Counted from the first letter of the stretch, positions 1 through 9,921 are shown. The stretch: DNA of 64,000 nucleotides from Corynebacterium imitans (GCF_000739455.1 NZ_CP009211.1:1809458-1873457), one strand, 5' to 3'. The notes: generated by a model from the sequence alone, not told the origin. Program-made: numbers and translations.

Positions 1-24
1 CCCAAAACAAAGGGAGGTTTTCTC

Positions 25-2784
25 GTGGCAGAGAAAGACCAGGCCAAAGAGTCGAACATCGAGCTGATTCGCGACGGTGTAGCTTCCTACCTGCACGACA
101 GCGACCCGGAGGAAACCCAGGAATGGATGGATTCCTTCGACGGGCTGCTCGAAGAGTCTGATCCGGAGCGCGCACGCTACCTCATGCTGCGACTGCTGGA
201 GCGCGCGAATGCGAAGCGCGTGCAGCTGCCAGCGCTGTCCTCCACGGACTTCGTCAACACTATCCCCACCTCCTTGGAGCCGGAATTCCCCGGCGACGAG
301 CAGATTGAGAAGCGCTACCGCCGCTGGATGCGCTGGAACGCCGCCATCATGGTGCACCGCGCGCAGCGCCCGGGTGTGAAGGTCGGCGGCCACATCTCCA
401 CCTACGCTTCCGCAGCCGCGCTCTACGAGGTCGGTTTTAACCACTTCTTCCAGGGCAAGGACGCCGAGCACGGCGGCGACCAGGTCTTCTTCCAGGGTCA
501 CGCCTCCCCCGGCATGTATGCCCGCGCCTTCCTCGAAGGCCGCCTGAGCGAGGACGACCTCGACGGCTTCCGTCAGGAGCACTCCCGCCCGCAGGGTGGC
601 ATCCCGTCGTACCCGCACCCGCACGGCATGCGCGAATTCTGGGAGTTCCCCACCGTATCCATGGGTCTTGGCCCGATGAACGCGATCTACCAGGCCCGCT
701 TTAACAAGTACCTGCAGGACCGCGGCATCAAGGACACCGAGAACCAGCACGTCTGGGCCTTCCTCGGCGACGGCGAGATGGACGAGCCGGAGTCCCGCGG
801 CCTGCTGCAGATGGCTTCGCTCTACGAGCTGGACAACCTCACCTTCGTGATCAACTGCAACCTGCAGCGTCTCGACGGTCCGGTGCGCGGTAACGGCCAG
901 ATCATCCAGGAGCTGGAGACCTTCTTCATCGGCGCCGGCTGGAACGTGGTCAAGGTGGTCTGGGGCCGCGAGTGGGACGAGCTGCTTGAGAAGGACGAAG
1001 ACGGCGCCCTGGTCAACATCATGAACACGACCAAGGACGGCGACTACCAGACCTTCAAGGCCAACGACGGTGCCTACGTCCGCGAGCACTTCTTCGGCCG
1101 CGACGAGCGCACCCGGAAGCTGGTCGAGGACATGAGCGACGAGGAGATCTGGGCGCTGCGCCGCGGTGGCCACGACTACCGCAAGGTCTACGCCGCCTAC
1201 AAGCGCGCGCTGGAGACCAAGGGCAAGCCGACCGTCATCCTCGCGCACACCATTAAGGGCTACGGTCTCGGCCACAACTTCGAGGGCCGCAACGCCACCC
1301 ACCAGATGAAGAACCTCACCCTGGAGGACCTCAAGCTCTTCCGCGACAAGCAGGAAATCCCGATCTCCGACGAGGAGCTGGAGAAGGATCCCTACCTGCC
1401 GCCCTACTACCACCCGGGCGAGGACGCCGAGGAGATCAAGTACCTCAAGGCACGCCGCGAGGAGCTCGGCGGTTACCTGCCGGAGCGTCGCGAAACCTAC
1501 ACCGCACTTGCGCAGCCGGACTTTGAGAAGACCTACAAGGCCCTGTTCAAGGACTCGGGCAAGCAGGAAGTCGCCACCACCATGGCGCTCGTGCGTACCT
1601 TCAAGGCCATGATGCGCGACAAGGAACTGGGCAAGCGCGTCGTACCGATCATCCCGGACGAGGCCCGCACCTTCGGCCTGGACTCCTGGTTCCCGGTGCA
1701 GAAGATCTACAACCCGAAGGGCCAGAACTACGTCCCGGTCGACCACGACCTGCAGCTGTCCTACCGCGAGGCAACCGACGGCCAGATCCTGCACGAAGGC
1801 ATCAACGAGGACGGCTCGTCTGCCTCCTTCATCGCCGCCGGTACGTCGTACGCGACCCACGGCGAGCCGATGATCCCGATGTACATCTTCTACTCCATGT
1901 TCGGCTTCCAGCGCACCGGCGATAACTTCTGGGCCGCTGGCGACCAGATGGCCCGCGGCTTCATCATCGGCGCGACCGCCGGCCGCACCACGCTCACCGG
2001 CGAGGGCCTGCAGCACATGGACGGCCACTCCCCTGTCCTGGCGTCGACCAACCCGGCCGTGATCACCTACGACCCGGCGTTCGCCTACGAGATGCCGTAC
2101 CTGGTGTCCAAGGGCATCGAGCGCATGTACGGCAGCGGCTCCGGCGAGGACGAGGACGTGATGTACTACATCACCGTCTACAACGAGCCGACCCACCAGC
2201 CGGCCCGCCCGGAGAACCTGGACGTCGAGGGCCTGCACAAGGGCATCTACCTTTACGACGAGGGCGAGAAGAAGGAGCACAACGTCTCCCTGCTCGCCTC
2301 CGGTATCGGCATGCAGCAGGCGCTGCGCGCCCAGAAGATCCTGCAGGACGAGTACAACGTCGGTGCCGCGATCTACTCGGTGACCTCCTGGGTCGAGCTG
2401 GCTCGCGACGGCGCGCGCGTGGCCAACGAGCAGCTGCGCAACCCGGAGAAGGAAGCAGAAGAGCCGTTTGCTACCACACAGCTGAAGCAGACCGAGGGCC
2501 CGTACATCGCTACCTCGGACTTTGCTACCAGCCTGCAGGAGCAGATCCGCGCCTACGTGCCGGGCCAGTACATCGTGCTGGGTGCGGACGGCTTTGGCTT
2601 CGCCGATACCCGCGAGGCTGCCCGCCGCTACTTCAACATCGATGCGGAGTCCATGGCAGTCGCCGCCCTGCTTGGCCTGGCCAACGAGGGCAAGATCGAC
2701 CGCGATGTGGTCAGCAAGGCCGCCAAGGACATGCACATCGACGACCCGACGCACCCCAACCCGAACGGCGGCGATGAAGACTAA
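25..2784 (+). CDS. aceE: Pyruvate dehydrogenase E1 component, homodimeric type
   Basis: This thiamine-diphosphate-dependent E1 subunit decarboxylates pyruvate and hands the acetyl group to the lipoyl domain of E2 in the cytoplasmic pyruvate dehydrogenase complex. At 919 residues it has the usual length of the single-chain AceE type. The ThDP/Mg motif is clear: [10 protein letters not shown] near residue 250, followed about 30 residues later by NCNLQRLDG. The GTG start is preceded by GGGAGG at 12-17 with a 7-nt spacer. The gene is monocistronic here and ends at a strong hairpin. In corynebacteria AceE is known to work in a mixed complex with the 2-oxoglutarate dehydrogenase subunit; that is family knowledge, not visible here. 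Confidence 0.97.
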   Translation: MAEKDQAKESNIELIRDGVASYLHDSDPEETQEWMDSFDGLLEESDPERARYLMLRLLERANAKRVQLPALSSTDFVNTIPTSLEPEFPGDEQIEKRYRRWMRWNAAIMVHRAQRPGVKVGGHISTYASAAALYEVGFNHFFQGKDAEHGGDQVFFQGHASPGMYARAFLEGRLSEDDLDGFRQEHSRPQGGIPSYPHPHGMREFWEFPTVSMGLGPMNAIYQARFNKYLQDRGIKDTENQHVWAFLGDGEMDEPESRGLLQMASLYELDNLTFVINCNLQRLDGPVRGNGQIIQELETFFIGAGWNVVKVVWGREWDELLEKDEDGALVNIMNTTKDGDYQTFKANDGAYVREHFFGRDERTRKLVEDMSDEEIWALRRGGHDYRKVYAAYKRALETKGKPTVILAHTIKGYGLGHNFEGRNATHQMKNLTLEDLKLFRDKQEIPISDEELEKDPYLPPYYHPGEDAEEIKYLKARREELGGYLPERRETYTALAQPDFEKTYKALFKDSGKQEVATTMALVRTFKAMMRDKELGKRVVPIIPDEARTFGLDSWFPVQKIYNPKGQNYVPVDHDLQLSYREATDGQILHEGINEDGSSASFIAAGTSYATHGEPMIPMYIFYSMFGFQRTGDNFWAAGDQMARGFIIGATAGRTTLTGEGLQHMDGHSPVLASTNPAVITYDPAFAYEMPYLVSKGIERMYGSGSGEDEDVMYYITVYNEPTHQPARPENLDVEGLHKGIYLYDEGEKKEHNVSLLASGIGMQQALRAQKILQDEYNVGAAIYSVTSWVELARDGARVANEQLRNPEKEAEEPFATTQLKQTEGPYIATSDFATSLQEQIRAYVPGQYIVLGADGFGFADTREAARRYFNIDAESMAVAALLGLANEGKIDRDVVSKAAKDMHIDDPTHPNPNGGDED

Positions 2785-2802
2785 GCCGTTCGCGTGAGTG
2801 AA

Positions 2803-2846
2803 GCGCCCCCTTCCGGTTTTGTTTGCCGGGAAGGGGGCGTTTTGCG
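2803..2846 (+). terminator. Rho-independent terminator of aceE
   Basis: A GC-rich inverted repeat (CGCCCCCTTCC-GG pairing with CC-GGGAAGGGGGCG) with a T-rich loop is followed by GTTTTGCGTTT, about 20 bases after the aceE stop. Confidence 0.85.
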
Positions 2847-2956
2847 TTTCATGCGGTGCGGGATTGGGCCAGTGAACGTGTGAAAAATTCTGCACCTCGG
2901 CGCGCATTCGCCCAGGTCGGGTAAAAACTACTGCGGAATCTCTCACGCGCTGCCGG

Positions 2957-3901
2957 CTAGACCGGCAAGTTCAGCCCGTCGCCGAAGATCTTGGCCAACT
3001 GCGGCAGCAGGAACGCAACGGCACCGCCGATCGCGGCGATCAGGCCGATCACCAGCGCGGCGATCTGGCCGGCGGAAGATCCGGACTGGCCCACAGGCGG
3101 CACCCCAGGCGCAGCAGGCTTGTCGGTGGCACCCTTGCCGGTATTCCCCACCGTGAAGCGGGCCTCGTCGGTGGTGCCGTCGGCGTAGAGGACCGCGACG
3201 GTAAATTCGGAACCTGCACGGGAGTCACGAGGAACGGTAGTGGTCACTACCCCCTGCTTGTCGATGCTCGTATCCCAGCTCGCGTGCGAGCGGACGGTCC
3301 ACGAAGCATCCTTAGGCAGCTGCAGTGGGTTGGTGTTGAACTCCCGGTAGTTGCCGTTTTCGGGGCGGATGGTCAGGCGCTGGCCTGGGTTGGCGCGCTG
3401 GGATTCGTAGGTGACGTCGTAAAGAAAGCTCTGGCCGGGCACGAGCTGCGGGCGCATCTGGACCAACTCGGTGGAGTCGTCCGGGTAGCAGATGCGTATG
3501 TCCAGCTTGTCAGTGGTGTTGGGGCCACGCTGGACGGAGGGGTGAGGCGCCCCCTCTTTGCGCAGGTTGTGCTGGAGGAAGAGCTCGAGCTGCTCGCCGC
3601 GGCGCTGCACCTTGATCGGTGCGGTGAGGTTGTCCTGCGTGGCAAGTGCCCAGGTCGCGCCCTTAGGCATGCCTTTGAGGTCGTAGAGCGCGCCCGTGCT
3701 GACGTAATAGCCGGGCACGTTGTACACGGTGCGCGGGGTGGTGTCGATGTAGGGCTCGTACTTGTCCTTCATCTGGGTGCCGTCGGAGACTCCGCTGTCG
3801 CCCCGCGCGGTACACGGCGTGGCTGCCGCTACTTCACCAGGCACAAGAACGCCCGCAGCCAGACAGGCGGCGACAACGCTCGCGCTCACAATCCGCTTCA
3901 T
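2957..3901 (-). CDS. Secreted surface protein with YPDG/Rib-like repeats and C-terminal membrane anchor
   Basis: Exported protein of unknown role at the cell envelope, 314 residues. It has an N-terminal signal peptide ending near AAA-TPC. Two stretches end in a YPDDST or YADGTTDE motif, as in the Rib/alpha-like YPDG domains of Gram-positive surface proteins. A Gly/Pro/Ser-rich linker leads to a C-terminal hydrophobic helix followed by the tail PQLAKIFGDGLNLPV. There is no LPXTG motif, so sortase anchoring is unlikely and the helix should hold it in the membrane. The start overlaps the stop of the upstream hydrolase by 4 bases (ATGA), so the two are probably translationally coupled. Confidence 0.8.
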   Translation of the reverse strand: MKRIVSASVVAACLAAGVLVPGEVAAATPCTARGDSGVSDGTQMKDKYEPYIDTTPRTVYNVPGYYVSTGALYDLKGMPKGATWALATQDNLTAPIKVQRRGEQLELFLQHNLRKEGAPHPSVQRGPNTTDKLDIRICYPDDSTELVQMRPQLVPGQSFLYDVTYESQRANPGQRLTIRPENGNYREFNTNPLQLPKDASWTVRSHASWDTSIDKQGVVTTTVPRDSRAGSEFTVAVLYADGTTDEARFTVGNTGKGATDKPAAPGVPPVGQSGSSAGQIAALVIGLIAAIGGAVAFLLPQLAKIFGDGLNLPV

Positions 3902-4884
3902 GGCTCGACTCCTTCAATCAGCCGCACGATGGCGGTGGTGACGGCACCCGGCGCGTCGAGTGGCGGCATGTGCCCGGAGTCTGGCAGGACCTGCATGTAG
4001 GCGCCGGGCCAGATGCTGCGGAGTACCTCCGATTGTGACACGGGGGTGACGTTGTCTCGGTCACCAACCAGAATATATCCAGGAAGCTCAGCAAGTACAG
4101 TGCCAGCGTCCAGCTCGGAGTGATCCAGCAGGTCCTGGAAGTAGCCGGCGTAGGTTTCCAGCGGGGTTTCGCGGATCATTGCGGCGTGGAAGTCGACGAT
4201 GTCGTAAGTCATCGGGCGGAAGTAGAAGCCCAAAGCCAGCACCGGCGCGATGGTGTCGGTGACCACCTCCCGCACGCCTTCGGCGAAGCGCGGGGTAGCA
4301 CGGGTGACGGTCTCCAGCATGCGCCCGATCGGCCCGGCGAGGATCTGCGGCAGGCCCTGCATGGTGAAAGGCTCGACTGCGCTGGAGATCTGCACGCTGC
4401 CAGCCCAGGCGAACTCAGAGGCGTAGCGCCGCATCATCGAAAGCGACACGGGCCCGCCGAGCGAGTGCCCCACCACGATCACGGGGCCGCGCGCGCCGCG
4501 GGCACGCAGGACGGCGGCGCAGGCGTCGGCGGCGGCGTCGATGGTCAGCGCTGCCGGGTCAGGCGTCGGGTTTTGCCCGTGCCCGGGCAGGTCCAGCAGG
4601 ATTTGGCGCACGCCGGGTGCCCGCTTATCGACGTCACGCACCTGCATATAAAACGTCTCCGCCGAAATATTGAAGCCGTGGACGTACACCACTGTGGTCG
4701 CGGCCGGATCTTCTGGCCCGGTCTCGTAGAAGTGGACCTCGCTGCCCGCTACATCCACGGTGCCAGTGCGGGTGTAGGCAAGGCCGATGGCGCCGTCGGC
4801 GTCGTGAAGCTTGGCGCGGGTGCGGAGCAGATTGCGGCGCGCGGCGGGCGTGAGTGTGCGCGCATAGGCGAGCGGGCGGAGCAT
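3898..4884 (-). CDS. Alpha/beta hydrolase
   Basis: Probable cytoplasmic esterase or lipase-like hydrolase of 328 residues; the substrate is unknown. The fold is shown by the oxyanion region VYVHGFN, the nucleophile elbow VVGHSLGG, an acid loop GDRDNVTP and a late histidine in DSGHMPPLD, giving a complete Ser-Asp-His triad. The reading frame stays open farther upstream, but that part overlaps the divergent acyl carrier protein gene. I therefore chose the ATG at 4884, which has AAGG about eight bases before it; a GTG at 4893 is the alternative. It lies upstream of, and overlaps, the surface protein gene. Its start is only 24 bases from the divergent acyl carrier protein start. Confidence 0.85.
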   Translation of the reverse strand: MLRPLAYARTLTPAARRNLLRTRAKLHDADGAIGLAYTRTGTVDVAGSEVHFYETGPEDPAATTVVYVHGFNISAETFYMQVRDVDKRAPGVRQILLDLPGHGQNPTPDPAALTIDAAADACAAVLRARGARGPVIVVGHSLGGPVSLSMMRRYASEFAWAGSVQISSAVEPFTMQGLPQILAGPIGRMLETVTRATPRFAEGVREVVTDTIAPVLALGFYFRPMTYDIVDFHAAMIRETPLETYAGYFQDLLDHSELDAGTVLAELPGYILVGDRDNVTPVSQSEVLRSIWPGAYMQVLPDSGHMPPLDAPGAVTTAIVRLIEGVEP

Positions 4885-4908
4885 GTCATTCACCTTATTA
4901 TGGGGTGT

Positions 4909-5211
4909 ATGGAACTCTCGCAACGCCTCAACCTCGGTGACTTCAGCAAGCTTCTCGACGCCGACGAGCCCGAAAACAACACCCCCGCCGACACCTTCTC
5001 GCGCCTGGCCGCGCTGATCGAGCGCGTCACCGGCGAAGAGGATAGCGTTTCCCCGTCGACGGCGCTCACGGACACGGGCATCAGCTCGCTGGACCGCATC
5101 GAGCTGGCTATCCGCATCGAGGATGAGTTCGGCGCACGGGTCACCGAGCATGTCTACGATGAGTGCGAGACAGTCGGCGAACTCGCAGATTACTTGGAGG
5201 ATGAGCAGTGA
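4909..5211 (+). CDS. Acyl carrier protein (free-standing)
   Basis: Small acidic carrier protein of 100 residues. The 4'-phosphopantetheine attachment site is visible in TDTGISSLDRIEL, where the second serine of SSLD is the expected modified residue, followed by the typical helix RIEDEFG. Corynebacteria make fatty acids with a type I synthase that has its own carrier domain, so a separate carrier suggests another acyl-transfer pathway; this is inference. The frame is open far upstream, but that sequence is antisense to the hydrolase. The ATG at 4909 fits the ACP N-terminus, with ATG 4900 as an alternative. The stop overlaps the start of the next gene by four bases (GTGA). Confidence 0.85.
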   Translation: MELSQRLNLGDFSKLLDADEPENNTPADTFSRLAALIERVTGEEDSVSPSTALTDTGISSLDRIELAIRIEDEFGARVTEHVYDECETVGELADYLEDEQ

Positions 5212-5990
5212 GCATCGCGTACTTGACGGACATGGACGGTGTGTTGCACCGCGAGGGCGACATGATCCCGGGCGCGGACGAATTCATCTCGCGGCTGCGC
5301 GAGCAGGACATCCCGTTTATGGTGCTCACGAACAACTCGATGCAGACCCCGCGCGATCTGTCTGCCAAGCTCACCCGCATGGGGCTGCACATCGAACCGG
5401 AGCGCATCTGGACTTCCGCCACCGCGACGGCGAAGTTCCTCTCGCAGCAGGCGGGCGAGGCCTCCGCGTACGTGATCGGCGAGGCGGGGCTGACCACCGC
5501 GCTGCACGAGATGGGCTGGATCCTTACCGAGGCGGACCCGGACTTCGTGGTGCTCGGCGAGACCCGCACCTACTCCTTCGAGGCGCTGACCACGGCGTGC
5601 AACCTCATCCGGCGCGGTTCGCGCTTCATCGCCACCAACCCGGACCTGACGGGCCCAGGCCCCAACGGCGTGATCCCCGCGACCGGCTCGGTGGCGGCCA
5701 TGATCACCGCGGTAACCGGCCGCGACCCCTACTACGTGGGCAAACCCAACCCAGTGATGATGCGCTCGGCGCTGAATAACTTAGGCGTGCACTCGGAGAA
5801 CACGGTGATGATCGGCGACCGCATGGACACCGACATTAAGGCCGGCATGGAGGCGGGCATGCGCACCGTGCTGGTGCGCACCGGGATTAGCGACGATGCG
5901 GAGATCGCCCGCTACCCCTACCGCCCCACCGCGATCGTGGATTCCGTCGCAGATTTGGTTGGGCGCATCGAGGCGCCCTTCGGCGACTAG
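5208..5990 (+). CDS. nagD: HAD-superfamily phosphatase, NagD-like
   Basis: Cytoplasmic phosphatase of 260 residues in the NagD/p-nitrophenylphosphatase branch of the HAD superfamily, which dephosphorylates small phosphates such as nucleotides or sugar phosphates. Motif I is DMDGVLH at residues 8-14, with D8 as nucleophile and D10 as acid/base. The cap-region pattern follows, then the lysine motif GKPNPVM and motif IV MIGDRMDTDI. It starts with GTG inside the stop of the acyl carrier protein gene, so the pair is translationally coupled. Its TAG stop shares the CTAG tetranucleotide with the convergent aldehyde dehydrogenase. Confidence 0.9.
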   Translation: MSIAYLTDMDGVLHREGDMIPGADEFISRLREQDIPFMVLTNNSMQTPRDLSAKLTRMGLHIEPERIWTSATATAKFLSQQAGEASAYVIGEAGLTTALHEMGWILTEADPDFVVLGETRTYSFEALTTACNLIRRGSRFIATNPDLTGPGPNGVIPATGSVAAMITAVTGRDPYYVGKPNPVMMRSALNNLGVHSENTVMIGDRMDTDIKAGMEAGMRTVLVRTGISDDAEIARYPYRPTAIVDSVADLVGRIEAPFGD

Positions 5991-7372
5991 TCAGCGACGT
6001 AGTAGCGCTGCTTGTTCACAAACTCGTCCATGCCGAGCGAGCCCAGCTCGCGGCCGAAGCCGGAGTTCTTCACGCCACCGAACGGCAGCTCGGGCCCGCG
6101 CGCCTGCGGGATGTTCACGTGGATCATGCCGGTGACCACGCGGTTGGCCACCTTCTTGGCGCGCTCCTCGTCCTGGGAGAAGACCGCACCACCCAGGCCG
6201 TAGTTGCAGTTATTGGCCAGCTCGATGGCTTCGTCGTCGCTTGCGACCTTGTAGATTTCGGCGACGGGCCCGAAGAACTCGGCCTGGTAGGACTCGGAGC
6301 CGACGGGGACGTCGGTAAGCACGGCGGGCGTGAAGTAAGCGCCTTCGCCGGTCAGCTCGCCACCGACGTGCAGCGTGGCGCCTTCTTCGACGGCCTTGCG
6401 CACCTGGTCGCGCAGGGTTTCTGCCGCACCGCGCGAGGACAGCGGGTAGAAGTGGCCCTTCTGCGGGTTAAAAGGATCGCCCTGGGTGAAGTCCTTCGCG
6501 CGGCGAACCATGGCGTCGACGAAGTCGTCGTAGATGTCGTCCATGACGATGATGCGCTTGTTCGACGTACACGCCTGGCCGGTGTTTGCCAGACGCTTGC
6601 CCCACGCGGTGTCGGCCGCAGCCTCGACGTCGTCGGTGTCCAGCACGATGTAGGCGTCGGTGCCGCCGAGCTCGAGCAGCGCCTTCTTCAGGTTCTGGCC
6701 GGCAGTGGCGGCGACGGCCCGCCCGGCGCGCTCGGAGCCGGTAAGTGAGACACCCTGCACGCGGATGTCGGCGAGCAGGTCAGCCACTTGGTCGTGGGTG
6801 GCGCGGATGTTGGTAAAGATGCCGGTGGGCGCGCCGGTTTTCGCGCACGCCTCGTCGACAATCGCCTGGATGGCTTCCGCCGAGCGGGGGCAGATCTCGG
6901 CGTGCTTGAGCAGCACGGTATTGCCCGCCATCAGCGTCGGCGCGATGAAGCGCGCGACCTGGTAGTACGGGAAGTTCCACGGCATGACGCCCACGATGAC
7001 GCCGATGGGCACCTTGCGGATGACGGCCTCGCCGCCGGTGTGCTCGATCGGCTCGTCGGCGCTCAACGCGGCGCCGTGCTCGGCGTAGTAGTTGAAGATG
7101 CTCACGACGTCGTCGAGTTCGCCTTCGCCCTGGTCAAGCGGTTTGCCCATCTCTTCGGCGATGATGCGGGTGAGTTCGGGACGCTTGGCGTCGAAAAGCA
7201 AGGCGATTTCGCGCAGCAGCTTGGCGCGATCGTCGAAGCTCACCTCGCGCCACTGGGTGAAGGCCTCATCGGCGCGGTCGAGGGCGGAGCTCAGCTCGGC
7301 GTCGGTGATGAAGTCGAAGGTCTCGACGACCTCGTTGGTTGCCGGGTTCTGTACACGGTATTGATCAGACAT
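5987..7372 (-). CDS. Aldehyde dehydrogenase (succinate-semialdehyde dehydrogenase-like)
   Basis: NAD(P)-dependent aldehyde dehydrogenase of 461 residues that oxidises an aldehyde to the acid in the cytoplasm. The catalytic pair is visible: the general-base glutamate in LLELGGTDAY and the nucleophilic cysteine in NTGQACTSNKR. Length and PWNFPYYQVAR resemble the short succinate-semialdehyde dehydrogenase (GabD/Sad) group, but the substrate cannot be fixed from sequence. I chose the ATG at 7372 because GGGG precedes it; an in-frame ATG at 7381 is possible. It overlaps the upstream small gene by 8 bases, and its stop overlaps that of nagD. Confidence 0.88.
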   Translation of the reverse strand: MSDQYRVQNPATNEVVETFDFITDAELSSALDRADEAFTQWREVSFDDRAKLLREIALLFDAKRPELTRIIAEEMGKPLDQGEGELDDVVSIFNYYAEHGAALSADEPIEHTGGEAVIRKVPIGVIVGVMPWNFPYYQVARFIAPTLMAGNTVLLKHAEICPRSAEAIQAIVDEACAKTGAPTGIFTNIRATHDQVADLLADIRVQGVSLTGSERAGRAVAATAGQNLKKALLELGGTDAYIVLDTDDVEAAADTAWGKRLANTGQACTSNKRIIVMDDIYDDFVDAMVRRAKDFTQGDPFNPQKGHFYPLSSRGAAETLRDQVRKAVEEGATLHVGGELTGEGAYFTPAVLTDVPVGSESYQAEFFGPVAEIYKVASDDEAIELANNCNYGLGGAVFSQDEERAKKVANRVVTGMIHVNIPQARGPELPFGGVKNSGFGRELGSLGMDEFVNKQRYYVAD

Positions 7373-7730
7373 GCGCCCCATCGTACGGCCGCGGCGTGAC
7401 GCGCGCTACAAAGCCGTGCGTTTTGGCGTATGCGTCCAAGCGCTCGGCGAAAGTGTCCAGGGCCTCGGCGGGCGCGCGCAGCGTTTCGCGGCAGCAGTAG
7501 GTGCCGTCGGCCTCGCGCTGCCAGCGGGTAAACCAGATCGCGTCCTCGTCATCCGTGGTGGGCGCGTCGGGCAGCTCGCAGAGCAGCTTCTCGACGCCAC
7601 GCCGACACCCCCGCCTCATCCCGGACACCACCAACGTCGCGGCGGCAGTGGGCGCGTGTGCGGCTGGCGCGGTTGCGGCGCGCGTGAACGTAGCCGTCGA
7701 GGCGTACGGCGCGACCAATGTCGTAGTCAT
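7365..7730 (-). CDS. Hypothetical protein upstream of aldehyde dehydrogenase
   Basis: A 121-residue protein I do not recognise. The first 35 residues are alanine- and threonine-rich without a clear signal peptide. The rest is acidic and mixed alpha/beta, with GCRRGVEKLLCELPDAP and a WFTRWQREADGTYCC stretch containing paired cysteines. The start at 7730 has GGAAGG ten bases upstream, and the more upstream part of the frame looks non-coding. It ends inside the first codons of the aldehyde dehydrogenase gene, so the two are probably co-transcribed. Confidence 0.6.
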   Translation of the reverse strand: MTTTLVAPYASTATFTRAATAPAAHAPTAAATLVVSGMRRGCRRGVEKLLCELPDAPTTDDEDAIWFTRWQREADGTYCCRETLRAPAEALDTFAERLDAYAKTHGFVARVTPRPYDGAHV

Positions 7731-8124
7731 GAGTTGGGGACCTTCCGTATCGTGCTTCGCGGTGCCGCATGCGTGTGACTGCGCGTCGACGTGACTAGTG
7801 CCTTGCGCGGTCCCGCATGCGGCGGTGGACACCCCACACCCGGTGACTAGGCGGGTTCCGGCCGCGGTGACTAGGCGCGGCGGCGGAGTGTAAGACGAGA
7901 GGTTCGTCTTCCCCAACGGCCTCTTGTATCTCGCGACCAATCTTGCGCCACACAAGTTCACCCCGGCAACCCTCAACCGCAGGTTGATCCCCCTATTTAC
8001 TCAAGTTGAGGTAGAGGGTGACACACGGATCACGGCCGCCACATTTGGAATTTGTTGTGGCGCACACCTCAGGCGCGCGTGTACTGTGTCGCCCAACACC
8101 CCTAACTGATGGAAAGGCACTCCC
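7731..8124. promoter_or_regulatory. Divergent intergenic region with repeated GTGACTAG motifs
   Basis: This 394-base gap separates the small gene/aldehyde dehydrogenase unit from the monooxygenase. It holds GTGACT at 7775, GTGACTAG at 7791, and two copies of GGTGACTAGG at 7842 and 7866 (24 bases apart). A GGTNCCGCATGCG element also occurs twice (about 7761 and 7809). This looks like a regulatory array for one or both divergent units. The AAAGG before 8125 is the monooxygenase ribosome site. No protein gene is supported here. Confidence 0.45.
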
Positions 8125-9921
8125 ATGACCGAGACCACCGCACAACAATGGCTCAACGACCTCGAGGCCGCGACTGCGCAGGCCGATCCCACGGCCGCCG
8201 GCGAGGCTGCCGCCGCACTGTTCGAACCGGAGGGATTCTGGCGCGACCTCACCGCCATGACGTGGAACCTGTACACCGCTGAGGGCCGCGAGGAAATCGC
8301 ACGCATGGTCACCGCCACCCACCCGGACAGCATGATCACCAACACGGAGCTGGCCGAGGTCGTCGACGAGGGCGATGGGGTCACGAGGATCCAGTTCACC
8401 TGCGAGACCGGCAATTTTTTCTGCCGCGGCATCGCCAGGCTTCGAGCTGGCAAAGCGTGGACGCTGCTGACTTCCGGCCGCGAGCTGAAGGACTTCCCGG
8501 AAAAGCGCGGACGCAACCGCGAGCTCGGCGCGCAGCACGGGCCACAGCAGGACCCGGAGAACTGGGCTGATCGCCGCGAGAAGCGCCGCGCCACCTTGGG
8601 CATCTCCGAGCAGCCCTACGTGCTGATCATCGGCGGCGGCCAGGGCGGCATTGCGCTGGGTGCGAGGTTGAAGCGTCAGGGGGTGCCGGCGTTGATCGTC
8701 GATAAGGCGGACCGCCCGGGCGATCAGTGGCGCGGCCGCTACCACTCCCTGTGCCTGCATGACCCGGTGTGGTACGACCACATGCCCTACCTGCCCTTCC
8801 CAGACGACTGGCCGGTGTTCACACCGAAAGACAAGATGGGCGACTGGCTCGAGCACTACGTCGGCATCATGGACCTTGATTACTGGACCAACGCGGAGGT
8901 CACCCACGCCGAGTTCGACGATGAGCAAAAGCGCTGGAACGTCACCCTGAAACGCGACGGCGAGGAACTTACGCTGCACCCGACCCAGTTGGTCTTTGCC
9001 ACCGGCATGTCGGGCGTGCCGAACCGCCCGCAGCTCAAGGGCCAAGAAGACTTCCAAGGCGAGATCCGACACTCCTCCGAGCACCCCGGCGGCGAGGGTG
9101 ATAAGGACAAGGACGTGGTGATCCTGGGCGCGAACAACTCCGCCCACGACATCGCCGCGGACCTGGTGCACAACGGTGCGCGTCCGGTGATGATCCAGCG
9201 CTCGTCCACGCACGTGTCGCAGTCGGACTCGTTGATGAAGCACGTTTTCGGCCCGCTGTACTCGGAAGACGCGGTGGAGGCCGGGATCGATACCGACACG
9301 GCCGACCTGCTGTTCGCCTCCTGGCCGTACAAGGTGCTCCCCGATGCGCAGCGGCCCGCGTTTGATCAGATCCGCGAGGAGGATGCGGAGTTCTACCAGG
9401 CGCTCGCCGACCGCGGCTTTATGGTGGACTTCGGCGACGATGACTCCGGGCTCTTCCTGAAGTACCTGCGCCGCGGCTCCGGCTACTACATCAACGTCGG
9501 CGCTTCGGAGCTGGTTGCCGACGGCTCGATCCCCGTCCACTCCCCCACCTCGATCGCCGAGGTCAAGGAGCGCTCGGTTGTGCTTGACGACGGCACCGAG
9601 CTCCCCGCCGACGTCATCGTGCTCGCCACCGGCTACGGCTCAATGAACGGCTGGGTCGAGCACCTCATCGACAAGGAGACCGCCGATAAGGTCGGCCGCG
9701 TGTGGGGCTTGGGCTCAGACACCACGAAGGACCCGGGCCCTTGGGAGCGCGAGCTGCGCAACATGTGGAAGCCGACTCAGGTGGACCAGCTGTGGTTCCA
9801 CGGCGGCAACCTGCACCAGTCGCGCCACTACTCGCGCTATCTCTCCCTGCAGCTCAAGGCGCGCTACGAGGGGATGGACACGCCGGTCTACGAGCTGGCC
9901 GAGGTCCACCACACCTCCTAG
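8125..9921 (+). CDS. Flavin-containing monooxygenase with N-terminal SnoaL-like domain
   Basis: FAD- and NAD(P)H-dependent oxidoreductase of 598 residues. Residues 1 to about 150 look like an NTF2/SnoaL-like domain. From about residue 163 a flavin monooxygenase domain begins with LIIGGGQGGIALGARL (FAD site). A second dinucleotide site, VVILGANNSAHDIAADL, lies near residue 335, and a late ATG motif (VLATGYG) completes the Class B/YUCCA-like pattern. The substrate is unknown. ATG at 8125 follows GGAAAGG. The stop TAG is shared, through CTAG, with the convergent transporter gene. A long open frame on the opposite strand is a shadow. Confidence 0.88.
   Translation: MTETTAQQWLNDLEAATAQADPTAAGEAAAALFEPEGFWRDLTAMTWNLYTAEGREEIARMVTATHPDSMITNTELAEVVDEGDGVTRIQFTCETGNFFCRGIARLRAGKAWTLLTSGRELKDFPEKRGRNRELGAQHGPQQDPENWADRREKRRATLGISEQPYVLIIGGGQGGIALGARLKRQGVPALIVDKADRPGDQWRGRYHSLCLHDPVWYDHMPYLPFPDDWPVFTPKDKMGDWLEHYVGIMDLDYWTNAEVTHAEFDDEQKRWNVTLKRDGEELTLHPTQLVFATGMSGVPNRPQLKGQEDFQGEIRHSSEHPGGEGDKDKDVVILGANNSAHDIAADLVHNGARPVMIQRSSTHVSQSDSLMKHVFGPLYSEDAVEAGIDTDTADLLFASWPYKVLPDAQRPAFDQIREEDAEFYQALADRGFMVDFGDDDSGLFLKYLRRGSGYYINVGASELVADGSIPVHSPTSIAEVKERSVVLDDGTELPADVIVLATGYGSMNGWVEHLIDKETADKVGRVWGLGSDTTKDPGPWERELRNMWKPTQVDQLWFHGGNLHQSRHYSRYLSLQLKARYEGMDTPVYELAEVHHTS

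Noticed and set aside
4120..4908. Long N-terminal extension of the acyl carrier protein frame
   Set aside because: It is antisense to the alpha/beta hydrolase, and carrier proteins are about 80-100 residues.
7993..9540. 515-residue open frame antisense to the flavin monooxygenase
   Set aside because: Its product is Val/Arg/His-rich with no recognisable motif and lies exactly opposite a clear gene; it is a GC-driven shadow.
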